Assembly (NCBI RefSeq): GCF_023806085.1
Contig: NZ_JAMSLX010000005.1
Span: 1-64,000 of the forward strand
From: Hephaestia sp. MAHUQ-44
GTDB taxonomy: Bacteria; Pseudomonadota; Alphaproteobacteria; Sphingomonadales; Sphingomonadaceae
Direction: 5' to 3'
Length of the DNA stretch: 64,000 nucleotides
Shown: positions 53,563 to 61,608 of the stretch, one piece after another
How the letters are laid out: each line of letters opens with the position of its first letter
Numbering within the stretch: the first letter of the stretch is position 1
Notes under the pieces: model-generated
Told to the model about the DNA's origin: nothing
Databases searched by the model: none
The model's input: the letters and a program-made list of their open reading frames with translations, nothing else
Translations under genes and position numbers: made by a program

Positions 53563-53697
53563 ATGCGTAAAATTGTTGGGGTCGCATTGTTGACCACGAT
53601 ATTCATGGTCAGTGCGTGCAACACCGTTGAGGGCATGGGCAAGGACGTGTCTTCGGCTGGCGATACCGTCGCCGGCACCGCCAACGACGCCAAATAG
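53563..53697 (+). CDS. Entericidin A/B family lipoprotein
   Basis: A 44-aa lipoprotein. The signal peptide MRKIVGVALLTTIFMVSA ends in a lipobox with Cys19, followed by a short hydrophilic tail (CNTVEGMGKDVSSAGDTVAG). This matches the entericidin A/B family, small membrane lipoproteins linked to stationary phase and stress in enteric bacteria. A GGAGAG site lies six bases before the ATG. It adjoins the stress locus and has a candidate EcfG promoter. It is convergent with tatC. Confidence 0.88.
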   Translation: MRKIVGVALLTTIFMVSACNTVEGMGKDVSSAGDTVAGTANDAK

Positions 53698-53727
53698 GCG
53701 CGCTTTCGCTTTTGCTCTACCGGGCAC

Positions 53728-53758
53728 CGCCCTCGCCCTGCATCGCCGGGCGAGGGCG
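53728..53758. terminator. Hairpin between convergent entericidin and tatC genes
   Basis: CGCCCTCGCCC (53728-53738) pairs perfectly with GGGCGAGGGCG (53748-53758) around a 9-base loop. It lies between two convergent genes and probably ends both transcripts, though neither side has a strong T run. Confidence 0.5.
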
Positions 53759-53781
53759 AGTTCAGGCCAGCCGCGTCGATG

Positions 53782-54555
53782 TCAGGCCTCTGCTTCCTCT
53801 GCTTCCTCGTCGCGGCGACGGCGCCGTTCGGTCAACCAGATCCCGATCAGCCCGAGTTCGTACAGCCCGCATAAGGGAATCGCGAGCAATAGCTGCGACC
53901 CGACGTCGGGTGGGGTCAGCACCGCGGCGATCGCGAACGCGCCGACGATCGCATAGCGGCGTGCGCTCACCAATTGCTTGCGGGTCACGATCCCCGCGCG
54001 TTCGAGCAGCATCAGCAACACCGGCAGCAGGAACGACAGGCCGAACCCGAACAGGAATTGCATGATGAACGAGAGGTAATTGCCGATCGCGGGCAGCGCC
54101 TCGCGTTCGACGCCGCCGACATCGCCCTGAAAGCTCAGCAGAAAATGGAGCGCGATCGGCACCGCGATGAAATAAGCGAGTGCCGCGCCCGCGATGAACA
54201 GCACCGGGGTGGCGAGCAGGAATGGCAGCAGCGCGCGCTTTTCCTTACGGTACAGCCCCGGCGCCACGAATTGCCACAATTGGTTGGCGATGATCGGGAA
54301 CGACAGCATCATCGCGGCGAAGAACGCAACCTTCACCTGGACGAAGAACGCCTCGAAAATCTGCGTGTAGATAACCTTGGCCTGCCCGGCCTTGAGCAGC
54401 GGCTGGAGCAGGAAGCCGAAAATCTGTTCGGAAAAGTAGAAACAGACACCGAACGTCAGCACCAGAGCGGCGATGCAATAGAGCAAGCGCCGCCGCAGCT
54501 CGATCAGATGATCGAGCAACGGCGCCCGCGTGTCCTGCAGTTCGTCGTCGTTCAC
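53782..54555 (-). CDS. tatC: Sec-independent protein translocase subunit TatC
   Basis: A 257-aa inner-membrane protein with six membrane helices that recognises twin-arginine signal peptides. Family signatures are HLIELRRRLLYC near the N-terminus, FFVQVKVAFFAAMMLSFP and the conserved Glu and Pro before helix 5. The C-terminal tail is long and charged (ERRRRRDEEAEEAEA). Its start overlaps the tatB stop by four bases. It is the last gene of the run from dgt down to tatC. Confidence 0.95.
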   Translation of the reverse strand: MNDDELQDTRAPLLDHLIELRRRLLYCIAALVLTFGVCFYFSEQIFGFLLQPLLKAGQAKVIYTQIFEAFFVQVKVAFFAAMMLSFPIIANQLWQFVAPGLYRKEKRALLPFLLATPVLFIAGAALAYFIAVPIALHFLLSFQGDVGGVEREALPAIGNYLSFIMQFLFGFGLSFLLPVLLMLLERAGIVTRKQLVSARRYAIVGAFAIAAVLTPPDVGSQLLLAIPLCGLYELGLIGIWLTERRRRRDEEAEEAEA

Positions 54556-55004
54556 GGCCTGGCCTTGTTGTCGTCGTCGTCGGAGGTTCCGGGCACGTCG
54601 CCATAAGCGGGATCGAGCACGGGCTTTTCCACCATCACCGGCGCTCCATCCTCGCTGGACGACGCGCTTCCGGTCGCCGGGGCCTCACCCGACGCCACGG
54701 CGTCGTCCGCAGCGCTGTCTCCGGCAGCCGCCGCATCGTCGGGCGCAGGCAACGCCGGCGCATCGTCCGACGGATGCTCCCGCATGATGCGCTCATTCTC
54801 TTCCTTCCAGCGCTTCTCCATTTCCTCGAGCTCGGCCTCGCGGACCATCGCATCGAAACCGGAGCGGAACTGGCGCGCAACACCACGCGCTCGCCCGACC
54901 CAATGGCCGACGAAACGCATCGCCTTTGGCAAATCCTTGGGACCGATCACGATGATCGCGATGAACGCGACCAACAGCAATTCGGTGGGCGCGATGTCGA
55001 ACAT
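54552..55004 (-). CDS. tatB: Sec-independent protein translocase subunit TatB
   Basis: A 150-aa protein with one N-terminal membrane helix (FDIAPTELLLVAFIAIIVIGPKDLP), an amphipathic helix (about residues 27-60), a basic/acidic helical stretch and a disordered Ala/Asp/Pro-rich tail. The Glu8 and GPKDLP hinge mark TatB rather than TatA. It forms the substrate receptor with TatC, whose start it overlaps. Confidence 0.94.
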   Translation of the reverse strand: MFDIAPTELLLVAFIAIIVIGPKDLPKAMRFVGHWVGRARGVARQFRSGFDAMVREAELEEMEKRWKEENERIMREHPSDDAPALPAPDDAAAAGDSAADDAVASGEAPATGSASSSEDGAPVMVEKPVLDPAYGDVPGTSDDDDNKARP

Positions 55005-55054
55005 TCAACGAGCCTGACTAGCCTGGGCGCCGGGCGGCGCACAGGCGGAAGGGA

Positions 55055-55303
55055 TCAACGATCCTCGTGAACCTTGTCGCCGTCACGATCGAACGCTGAA
55101 TCGGCAGCAGGCTCAGCGGTTTTCTTGGTCGCGATACGGTCACGACCGCTCCGCTTGTCGTCATCGTCCTCGGCCATACCCTTCTTGAAATTCTTCACGC
55201 CCTTGGCAACATCGCCCATCAGGCTCGAAAAGCGGCCCCCACCCAGCAGCAAAATCGCCACCACGGCGAGTACCAGCAGATGGATCGGGCTAAAACTACC
55301 CAT
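55055..55303 (-). CDS. tatA: Sec-independent protein translocase subunit TatA
   Basis: An 82-aa protein with a membrane helix (residues 6-21, ending LLLGGGRF), the hinge, and an amphipathic helix (SSLMGDVAKGVKNFKKGM). Many copies assemble into the Tat pore. The C-terminal tail is charged and probably disordered. It lies between scpB and tatB on the same strand. Confidence 0.94.
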   Translation of the reverse strand: MGSFSPIHLLVLAVVAILLLGGGRFSSLMGDVAKGVKNFKKGMAEDDDDKRSGRDRIATKKTAEPAADSAFDRDGDKVHEDR

Positions 55304-55330
55304 GATTCGTCTCCTAAACGCCGCCTCTAT

Positions 55331-55909
55331 CTAGTGAGCATCGTCGTCCGGCGCCACCTCGGCCAGCTCAAAAGCAATATCGACCGGATCAAGCAAGCCT
55401 GCCGCACGTAAATCGTCGATTCCCGGCAGGTCACGCCGGCTTACCAGCCCGAATTGGCTCAGGAATTCCGGCGTCGTCGCGTAGGTCAGCGGGCGTCCGG
55501 GCACATCGCGCCGTCCCGCCGGGCGAACCCAGCCCGCCTCCATCAGCACGTCGAGTGTGCCTTTGGATATCTGGACGCCGCGAATCGATTCGATATCGGC
55601 GCGCGTCACCGGCTCGTGATAGGCGATGATCGCCAGCGTCTCGATCCCCGCCCGCGAGAGCTTGCGCGCCTCCTCCCGATCACGCCGCAGCACGTGCGCC
55701 ATGTCGCCCGCGGTCTGGAAGTGCCAGCGCTCGCCGCGCCGGACCAGTTCGATGCCGCGCCCGGCATAATCGGCTTCGAGCGTCGCCAGCGCCGCGCGCA
55801 CATCCATACCCTCGCCGACATGGGCACGGATCGCCTCGACCGTCAGCGGCGCTTCGGCGGCGAACAGCACCGCCTCGACCGCGCGAACATTGTCATCGGG
55901 CGGATTCAT
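55331..55909 (-). CDS. scpB: Segregation and condensation protein B
   Basis: A 192-aa protein with two winged-helix domains that dimerises and joins ScpA and the SMC ATPase in condensin. Family signatures are VEAVLFAAEAPLT and SRAGIETLAIIAYHEPVTRADIE followed by IRGVQISKGTLDVL. The start overlaps the scpA stop by four bases. The C-terminal extension (DIAFELAEVAPDDDAH) is variable in the family. Confidence 0.93.
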   Translation of the reverse strand: MNPPDDNVRAVEAVLFAAEAPLTVEAIRAHVGEGMDVRAALATLEADYAGRGIELVRRGERWHFQTAGDMAHVLRRDREEARKLSRAGIETLAIIAYHEPVTRADIESIRGVQISKGTLDVLMEAGWVRPAGRRDVPGRPLTYATTPEFLSQFGLVSRRDLPGIDDLRAAGLLDPVDIAFELAEVAPDDDAH

Positions 55910-56631
55910 GCGGGCCGCCGCAGATAGAGCGGTGCAAACGCCCGCTGCTGGCGCAGTTCGACCTTGCCGCGCCGCGCGAGTTCGAGCGCCGCGAGAAAGC
56001 TCGATGCCAGCGCCGATTTGCGCAGCGGCCCGGTGGCCTCATCGGGCAGGAAACTTTCGATCGTCGTCCACTCGATCCGCTGGCCCACCAGCCGCGACAC
56101 ACGCTCGATCGCCGCCTCCAGCGTCATCACCTGGCGTTCGGCGACGATATGCATCACCGGCCGCGTGCGCGCGCTCACCCGGCCATAGGCCGCGATCAGA
56201 TCGTAGATCTCGGCCTGCCACACCGATTTGCGCACGGTGCGCAGCCCCTCGGGCGCGGGGCGCGTGAACACATCGCGCCCCATCCGGTCATGCGCCATCA
56301 GCCGCGCGCCCGCCTCGCGCATCGCCTGGAGCCGTTCGAGCCGCAATTGCAGCCGGAGCGCGAGTTCCTCGGGGCTCGGCTCCTGCTCGGGGTCGCGCGG
56401 CAGCAGCAGCGCCGATTTGAGGAAGGCGAGCCACGCCGCCATCACCAGATAGTCCGCGGCGAGTTCGAGCCGAAGCTGCTTCGCCTGCTCGACGAAATCG
56501 AGATATTGCTGGACGAGATCGAGGATCGAAATCTGCCGCAGATCGACCTTCTGCGCCCGCGCCAGTGCGAGCAGCAGGTCGAGCGGTCCCTCCCATCCGT
56601 CCACGTCGATCGTCAGAATGTCCTCATCCAT
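55906..56631 (-). CDS. scpA: Segregation and condensation protein A
   Basis: A 241-aa kleisin that bridges the two heads of SMC. The N-terminal motif GWEGPLDLLLALARAQKVDL binds the SMC neck, and the middle shows AADYLVMAAWLAFLKSALLLP. The C-terminal winged helix (FLAALELARRGKVELRQ) binds the SMC head. Its start at 56631 is 212 bases downstream of nagZ, a gap in which I see no feature. Confidence 0.93.
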   Translation of the reverse strand: MDEDILTIDVDGWEGPLDLLLALARAQKVDLRQISILDLVQQYLDFVEQAKQLRLELAADYLVMAAWLAFLKSALLLPRDPEQEPSPEELALRLQLRLERLQAMREAGARLMAHDRMGRDVFTRPAPEGLRTVRKSVWQAEIYDLIAAYGRVSARTRPVMHIVAERQVMTLEAAIERVSRLVGQRIEWTTIESFLPDEATGPLRKSALASSFLAALELARRGKVELRQQRAFAPLYLRRPA

Positions 56632-56843
56632 CGCCGCGATGGTAGAACAGACCGTCGTGAGACAGAAGCGCTTCGTTTCCGTCCCGCCGCTGTGCGGCTG
56701 CGTGCCTTTTCCGCTGTCCTACAAGCCCGTGTTCATGGCAGGGTGATGCCGTTCTTTGACATCGCCGATCCCCTCCACCGCAGCGATCCGCCGCCGTCGG
56801 CGCTACCCCTTCGCGACTGTAAACTTTGTCAACTTCGCGCCCC

Positions 56844-57857
56844 TCAGGCGAGCGCCAGCAGGGCGTCGCGCTGCGCGATCAGCGCCTCGAGGTCATCGAC
56901 TCCATCCCCGCGCCGCGTCCCCGCGCCGTGCATCGCCGCGTCGAGCCGCGCGCGCGATCGATCGGGCATCTCGCCCAGCCGCTCGGCGATCTCGACCATC
57001 TCGTCCATCCGCGCCCAGCAATCGAGCACGACATCGCATCCCGCAGCGATCGCCGCGGCGGCCTTGTCGCCCGCGCTGCCGCTCAAGGCCTTCATGTCGA
57101 TATCGTCGGTCATCAGCAGGCCGTCGAAACCGATCCGTCCGCGGATCACCTCGTCGATCACGATCGGGCTCAATGTCGCCGGGCGCTCGGCATCCCACGT
57201 TTTGTAGATAATGTGGCTGGTCATCGCCATCGGTGCCCAGGCAAGGCTGCGGAACGGCGCGAGGTCGATCTCCAGTTCCTCTTCGCTCGCCTCGACCACC
57301 GGCAGATCGTAATGGCTGTCGACGCGCGCGCGCCCGTGGCCAGGCATATGTTTGACGACCCCGACCACGCCGCCGTCGCGCAGCCCCTCCAGCGTCGCGC
57401 GCCCCATCGCGGCGACGCGCATCGGCTCATGGCCCAGCGCGCGGCAGGCGATCGCCTCGGTGGTATCGGGGTGCGCGACATCGAGCAGCGGCAGACAATC
57501 GACCGTGATCCCCACCTCGGCCAGCGTCAGCGCGATGGCGCGCGCATTGGCCCGCGCCGCCTCGATGCCCGAAACCGGGGCGATATCGTAGAGCTTGTCG
57601 AAAGCCGGGCCGGCCGGAAACGCCGGCCATTCGGGCGGCTGCATCCGCGCGACACGGCCGCCTTCCTGGTCGATCAGGATCGCGAGATCGTCGCGTCCCG
57701 CCAGCGCGCGCAGCGCGTCGGTCAGCGCGCGCAACTGGGCACGATTCTCGACGTTGCGCTTGAACAATATATACCCGGCGGGCGCCGCCTCGCGAAAGAA
57801 GGCGCGTTCGTCGGCGGTAAGGCTCGGCCCCGAAAGGCCGAAAATGACGGGTTTCAT
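56844..57857 (-). CDS. nagZ: Beta-N-acetylhexosaminidase NagZ
   Basis: A 337-aa glycoside hydrolase family 3 enzyme that removes GlcNAc from muropeptides in cell-wall recycling. The single-domain length is typical of NagZ. Motifs are IDQEGGRVARM, the flexible catalytic loop KHMPGHGRARVDSH with its His/Asp acid-base pair, and the nucleophile Asp in LLMTDDIDM. It lies 13 bases after the SPOR-domain gene and shares its operon. Confidence 0.94.
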   Translation of the reverse strand: MKPVIFGLSGPSLTADERAFFREAAPAGYILFKRNVENRAQLRALTDALRALAGRDDLAILIDQEGGRVARMQPPEWPAFPAGPAFDKLYDIAPVSGIEAARANARAIALTLAEVGITVDCLPLLDVAHPDTTEAIACRALGHEPMRVAAMGRATLEGLRDGGVVGVVKHMPGHGRARVDSHYDLPVVEASEEELEIDLAPFRSLAWAPMAMTSHIIYKTWDAERPATLSPIVIDEVIRGRIGFDGLLMTDDIDMKALSGSAGDKAAAAIAAGCDVVLDCWARMDEMVEIAERLGEMPDRSRARLDAAMHGAGTRRGDGVDDLEALIAQRDALLALA

Positions 57858-57870
57858 CCCCGTTGGCTAA

Positions 57871-58599
57871 CTATTCGCTGGGAACGAAACAAGCCTCGCC
57901 CGCGACCTTGAGCTTGCCGCAGACCGATTTGGCCTGATCGGCGCTCCCGGCATTGACGCGCAGGCGATAGACGGTGTTGCCGTTGACGCTGGCCTTCTCG
58001 ATCGACTGGCCGAGCGACGCGACATAGGCAAAACGCTTCGAGACGCGCGTCCACGCGGTCTTGGCCTGCCCCTCGGTGGGGAACGAGCCGAGTTGGACGA
58101 GCGCGCTTCCGCCGCCGCCGCCCGCCGCCGCCTTAGGCGCCGTTACCGGTGCCTTGGCCTGCAACGTTCCGCCCGATTTGGGCACCGCCAGCGCCTTGCC
58201 GTCGCGCGCCACGGGCACCGTCTTGCTTGGCGTGCCGGCCGTCGCGGTCACAGGCGCCTCGGGCACCGCGCTGAGATCGATCGCGCCGCCGCCGGGATTG
58301 GCGCCCTCGCTGGTCGCCAGCGCCTGCGAATTTTCGCCATCGATCTTCATCCCGCCGGGCTGTTCGGGCTTGACCTTGTAATCGCCTTCCTGCGCGCGGA
58401 TCAGGCTGCCGTTGCCCGAAGCCCCCGACGGCCGGTTCTGAACCCAATAGACCGCGTAAACCACGCCCGCGATCAGCGCGAGCCCGAGGATGACCAGCGC
58501 CGCGATACGCAGCACCGACGGCCCCTCTTCATATTCCTCGTCGACCGTTTCCAGCCAGGGCAGCCGATCGTCGTCGGTCAGGTCGCCATTACTGGCCAT
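57871..58599 (-). CDS. SPOR-domain membrane protein
   Basis: A 242-aa bitopic protein with a short acidic cytosolic part (residues 1-28), a membrane helix (about 30-51), a Pro/Ala/Gly-rich periplasmic linker and a C-terminal SPOR domain (about 165-242, starting SALVQLGSFPTEGQA). SPOR domains bind denuded glycan strands at the division septum. Its start overlaps the argS stop (TGATG), and a GGGAGA site lies upstream. The place between argS and nagZ is conserved in Alphaproteobacteria. Confidence 0.9.
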   Translation of the reverse strand: MASNGDLTDDDRLPWLETVDEEYEEGPSVLRIAALVILGLALIAGVVYAVYWVQNRPSGASGNGSLIRAQEGDYKVKPEQPGGMKIDGENSQALATSEGANPGGGAIDLSAVPEAPVTATAGTPSKTVPVARDGKALAVPKSGGTLQAKAPVTAPKAAAGGGGGSALVQLGSFPTEGQAKTAWTRVSKRFAYVASLGQSIEKASVNGNTVYRLRVNAGSADQAKSVCGKLKVAGEACFVPSE

Positions 58600-60326
58600 C
58601 AACTCATCTCCCGAACCGCCTCGACCCCCATGATGGCGAGGCCATTCCTGATAATCTGTCCAACCGCATCGGCCAAGAAAAGACGCGCGCACGTCAGCGC
58701 GGCATCGTCGGCAATCAAAAAGCGCCGTTCGGGGGCATCGTTGCCGACATTCCACATAGCATGGAACATCGCCGACAAGTCATAGAGATAAAACGCTATT
58801 CTGTGCGGCTCGCGCGCCACCGCGGCGGTCTCCACAACGCGTGGAAACTGCGCCGCAAACTTCACTAGCGCGAGTTCCTGCGTATCGAGATGGGACAGAT
58901 CGGCGCTCGGGCACGCGATTCCGGCCTCATCCGCGCGCCGATGCAGCGATGCGATCCGGGCGTGCGCATAATTGACGTAGAAAACCGGGTTGTCCTTCGA
59001 CGCTTCGACCACCTTGGCGAAGTCGAAATCCATCTGCGCATCGGCCTTGCGTGTCAGCATCGTAAAGCGGACGACATCCTTGCCGACCTCGCGCACGACA
59101 TCAGCAAGCGTCACGAAATTACCGGCCCGCTTGGACATTTTCACCGGCTCGCCGCCGCGCAGCAACCGCACCATCTGGACCAGTTTGACGTCGAACCGCG
59201 TCCGCCCTTCGGTCAGTGCCTGCACAGCCGCCTGGATACGCTTGACGGTGCCGGCATGGTCGGCGCCCCAGATGTCGATCAGCGCGTCGGCGCTTTCGGC
59301 CTTCTGATAATGGTAAGCGAGGTCGGCGCCGAAATAGGTCCATTGCCCGTTCGACTTCTTGATCGGCCGATCCTGATCGTCGCCAAAACGGGTCGACCGG
59401 AACAGGGGCAATTCGACGGGTTCCCAATCCTCGGGCGTCTCGCCCTTGGGTGCTTCGAGCCTGCCGTCATAGACCAGATCGCGCGCGCGCAGATCGGCTT
59501 CGGCCGCCTCGGGCTTGCCCGCCGCCTGCAATTCGGCCTCGGACGCGAAGACGTCATGGTGGATGCCGAGCAACGCGAGGTCCGCACGGATCATCGCCAT
59601 CATCGCCGCGACCGCGCGGGTGCGGAACAGCGGCAGCCACTCGGCCTCGGGCTTGCCAACGAACGCGTCGCCGAATTCGCGCGCCAGTTCCTGCGCAACA
59701 GGGATCAGATAAGCCCCCGGATACAGGCCCTCGGGGATCGCGCCGACATCCTCGCCCAGCGCCTCGCGATAGCGCAGGTGCACCGAGCGCGCGAGCACAT
59801 CGACCTGCCCACCGGCATCGTTGACATAATATTCGCGGATCACCTTGTGCCCGGCGAATGCGAGCAGATTGGCGAGCGCATCGCCCACCACCGCGCCGCG
59901 GCAATGCCCCATGTGCATCGGCCCCGTCGGGTTGGCCGAGACATATTCGACGTTGACGGTGATCGGCGCCGCGCTCGTGATCCGGCCGTAATCGGGGCCG
60001 GCATCGAGGATCGCCGACAATTCGGCGCGCCAGGTATCGTCGGTGAGCCTCAGATTGATGAACCCCGGCCCCGCGACCTCGACCGCCGCGACCTCGTCGA
60101 GCTTGCCCAGTTCGACGGCAAGTTGCTCGGCCAGCGCGCGCGGTTTGGCGCCCGCCGGCTTGGCGAGCACCATCGCCGCATTGGTGGCGAGATCGCCGTG
60201 GGCGGGATCGCGCGGCGGCTCCACCGTCACCGCGCAGCGCTCCAGCCCCGCCGGCAAAATGCCCTGCGAGACGAGCGAATCCAGCGCCGCATCGAGATGC
60301 GCGGCGAAGCGCGTATAAAGGGTCAT
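58599..60326 (-). CDS. argS: Arginyl-tRNA synthetase
   Basis: A 575-aa class I aminoacyl-tRNA synthetase. It has the N-terminal tRNA-binding domain, the HIGH-type motif HMGH (within SANPTGPMHMGH), a full KMSK loop (VKMSKRAGN) and the C-terminal all-helical anticodon domain. Many ArgS proteins lack a clear KMSK, so this one is of the canonical kind. It is translationally coupled to the SPOR gene downstream and follows dgt by 102 bases. Confidence 0.96.
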   Translation of the reverse strand: MTLYTRFAAHLDAALDSLVSQGILPAGLERCAVTVEPPRDPAHGDLATNAAMVLAKPAGAKPRALAEQLAVELGKLDEVAAVEVAGPGFINLRLTDDTWRAELSAILDAGPDYGRITSAAPITVNVEYVSANPTGPMHMGHCRGAVVGDALANLLAFAGHKVIREYYVNDAGGQVDVLARSVHLRYREALGEDVGAIPEGLYPGAYLIPVAQELAREFGDAFVGKPEAEWLPLFRTRAVAAMMAMIRADLALLGIHHDVFASEAELQAAGKPEAAEADLRARDLVYDGRLEAPKGETPEDWEPVELPLFRSTRFGDDQDRPIKKSNGQWTYFGADLAYHYQKAESADALIDIWGADHAGTVKRIQAAVQALTEGRTRFDVKLVQMVRLLRGGEPVKMSKRAGNFVTLADVVREVGKDVVRFTMLTRKADAQMDFDFAKVVEASKDNPVFYVNYAHARIASLHRRADEAGIACPSADLSHLDTQELALVKFAAQFPRVVETAAVAREPHRIAFYLYDLSAMFHAMWNVGNDAPERRFLIADDAALTCARLFLADAVGQIIRNGLAIMGVEAVREMS

Positions 60327-60428
60327 GATCCATCCAGCGTCAGGAAAGCGCGCGCCTTACCCCATGCGCGCGCCACGCGCAAAGCCCACCGCATCGTCGC
60401 GGGCTACCGTCACCCCGTCGGGCGGCGG

Positions 60429-61595
60429 TCAGAACCCGTCGGGTAAGGCGATCGCCCCCAATGTTTCGCGATATCGCGCGATCGCATAACGATCGGTCAT
60501 GCCCGCGATATAATCGGCGATCTGGCGGCTGCGCCACGGTTCGTCGGTCGCGATCTCCTCGTGCCAGCCCGGCGCCATCCGGCACGGATCATCGCGATAG
60601 GCCGCGAACAGGCCGGTGACGATCACCCGCGCGGCATCAGCAGCCGCGAGTTGGCGCGGGTGGTGATAGAGGTTGGCGTACATGAATCGCTTGAGCGCGC
60701 GCTCCTCATCGCGCATCGCATCCGAAAAGCACGCGAGCGTTGCGCCTGCCGCGCGGACATCCGCCACCGTTTCGACTCCCGATGCCGCGATCCGTCGCCG
60801 GGTCTCCTCGATCAGATCGTTGACCATCGCGCCGATCTGCGAACGCACCAGTTCGTGCAGCAACCGCGTTTCCGCGACGTGCGGATACCGCGCACGCACC
60901 TTTGCCCAGCCGCGCGCGACGAACGGCACCTCGAGCAATTGGTCGAGCGTCAGCAGCCCCGCGCGCAGCCCGTCGTCGATATCGTGATTGTCATAGGCGA
61001 TGTCGTCGGCGATCGCAGCGACCTGCGCCTCAAGCGAGGCATGAGTCGAAAGCTCGAGCGGAAACAACGCATCGGCCTCGGCCAGCGCCCAGCCGGATGT
61101 GCGAATCGGCCCGTTGTGCTTGGCGAGCCCTTCGAGCGTCTCCCATGTCAGATTGAGCCCGTTCCACAACGGATAAGGCTGCTCGATCACCATCAGCGTG
61201 CGCAGCGTATGCCCGTTGTGATCGAACCCGCCCTCGCCCGCCATCGCCGCTTGCAACGCATCCTCGCCGGCATGGCCGAACGGTGGATGGCCGATATCGT
61301 GCGCCAGACACAGTGCCTCGGTCAGATCCTCGTTGAGTCCCAGCGCCCGCGAGATCGTCCGCCCGATCTGCGCGACTTCGAGGCTGTGCGTCAGCCGGAC
61401 GCGGAAATGATCGCCATCGGGTGAAAGGAACACCTGCGTCTTGTGCCGCAACCGACGGAAACTGATCGAATGGATGATCCGGTCACGATCGCGCTGGAAA
61501 GCGTCGCGCGGGCCACGGGTCTCTTTTTGTTCTTCATGGAGACGACCACGACTAGCATCGGGATGCGAGGCCCAGGGCGCGAGCGTGCCGGTCAT
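60429..61595 (-). CDS. dgt: dGTP triphosphohydrolase-like HD-domain protein
   Basis: A 388-aa member of the short Dgt branch, which removes triphosphate from deoxynucleoside triphosphates. The HD metal motif is seen as RLTHSLEVAQIGR followed by LAHDIGHPPFGHAGEDAL and a distant Asp (IADDIAYDNHDID). It starts MTGTLAPWASHPDASRGR. It leads the argS-SPOR-nagZ-scpAB-tatABC run. Substrate range within dNTPs cannot be told. Confidence 0.93.
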   Translation of the reverse strand: MTGTLAPWASHPDASRGRLHEEQKETRGPRDAFQRDRDRIIHSISFRRLRHKTQVFLSPDGDHFRVRLTHSLEVAQIGRTISRALGLNEDLTEALCLAHDIGHPPFGHAGEDALQAAMAGEGGFDHNGHTLRTLMVIEQPYPLWNGLNLTWETLEGLAKHNGPIRTSGWALAEADALFPLELSTHASLEAQVAAIADDIAYDNHDIDDGLRAGLLTLDQLLEVPFVARGWAKVRARYPHVAETRLLHELVRSQIGAMVNDLIEETRRRIAASGVETVADVRAAGATLACFSDAMRDEERALKRFMYANLYHHPRQLAAADAARVIVTGLFAAYRDDPCRMAPGWHEEIATDEPWRSRQIADYIAGMTDRYAIARYRETLGAIALPDGF

Positions 61596-61608
61596 GCGCG
61601 TCGCACGT

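Noticed and set aside
49228..53700. Stress locus as a recently acquired island
   Set aside because: Codon use and GC look like the neighbours, no integrase or tRNA border is seen, and the locus is a normal part of alphaproteobacterial genomes.
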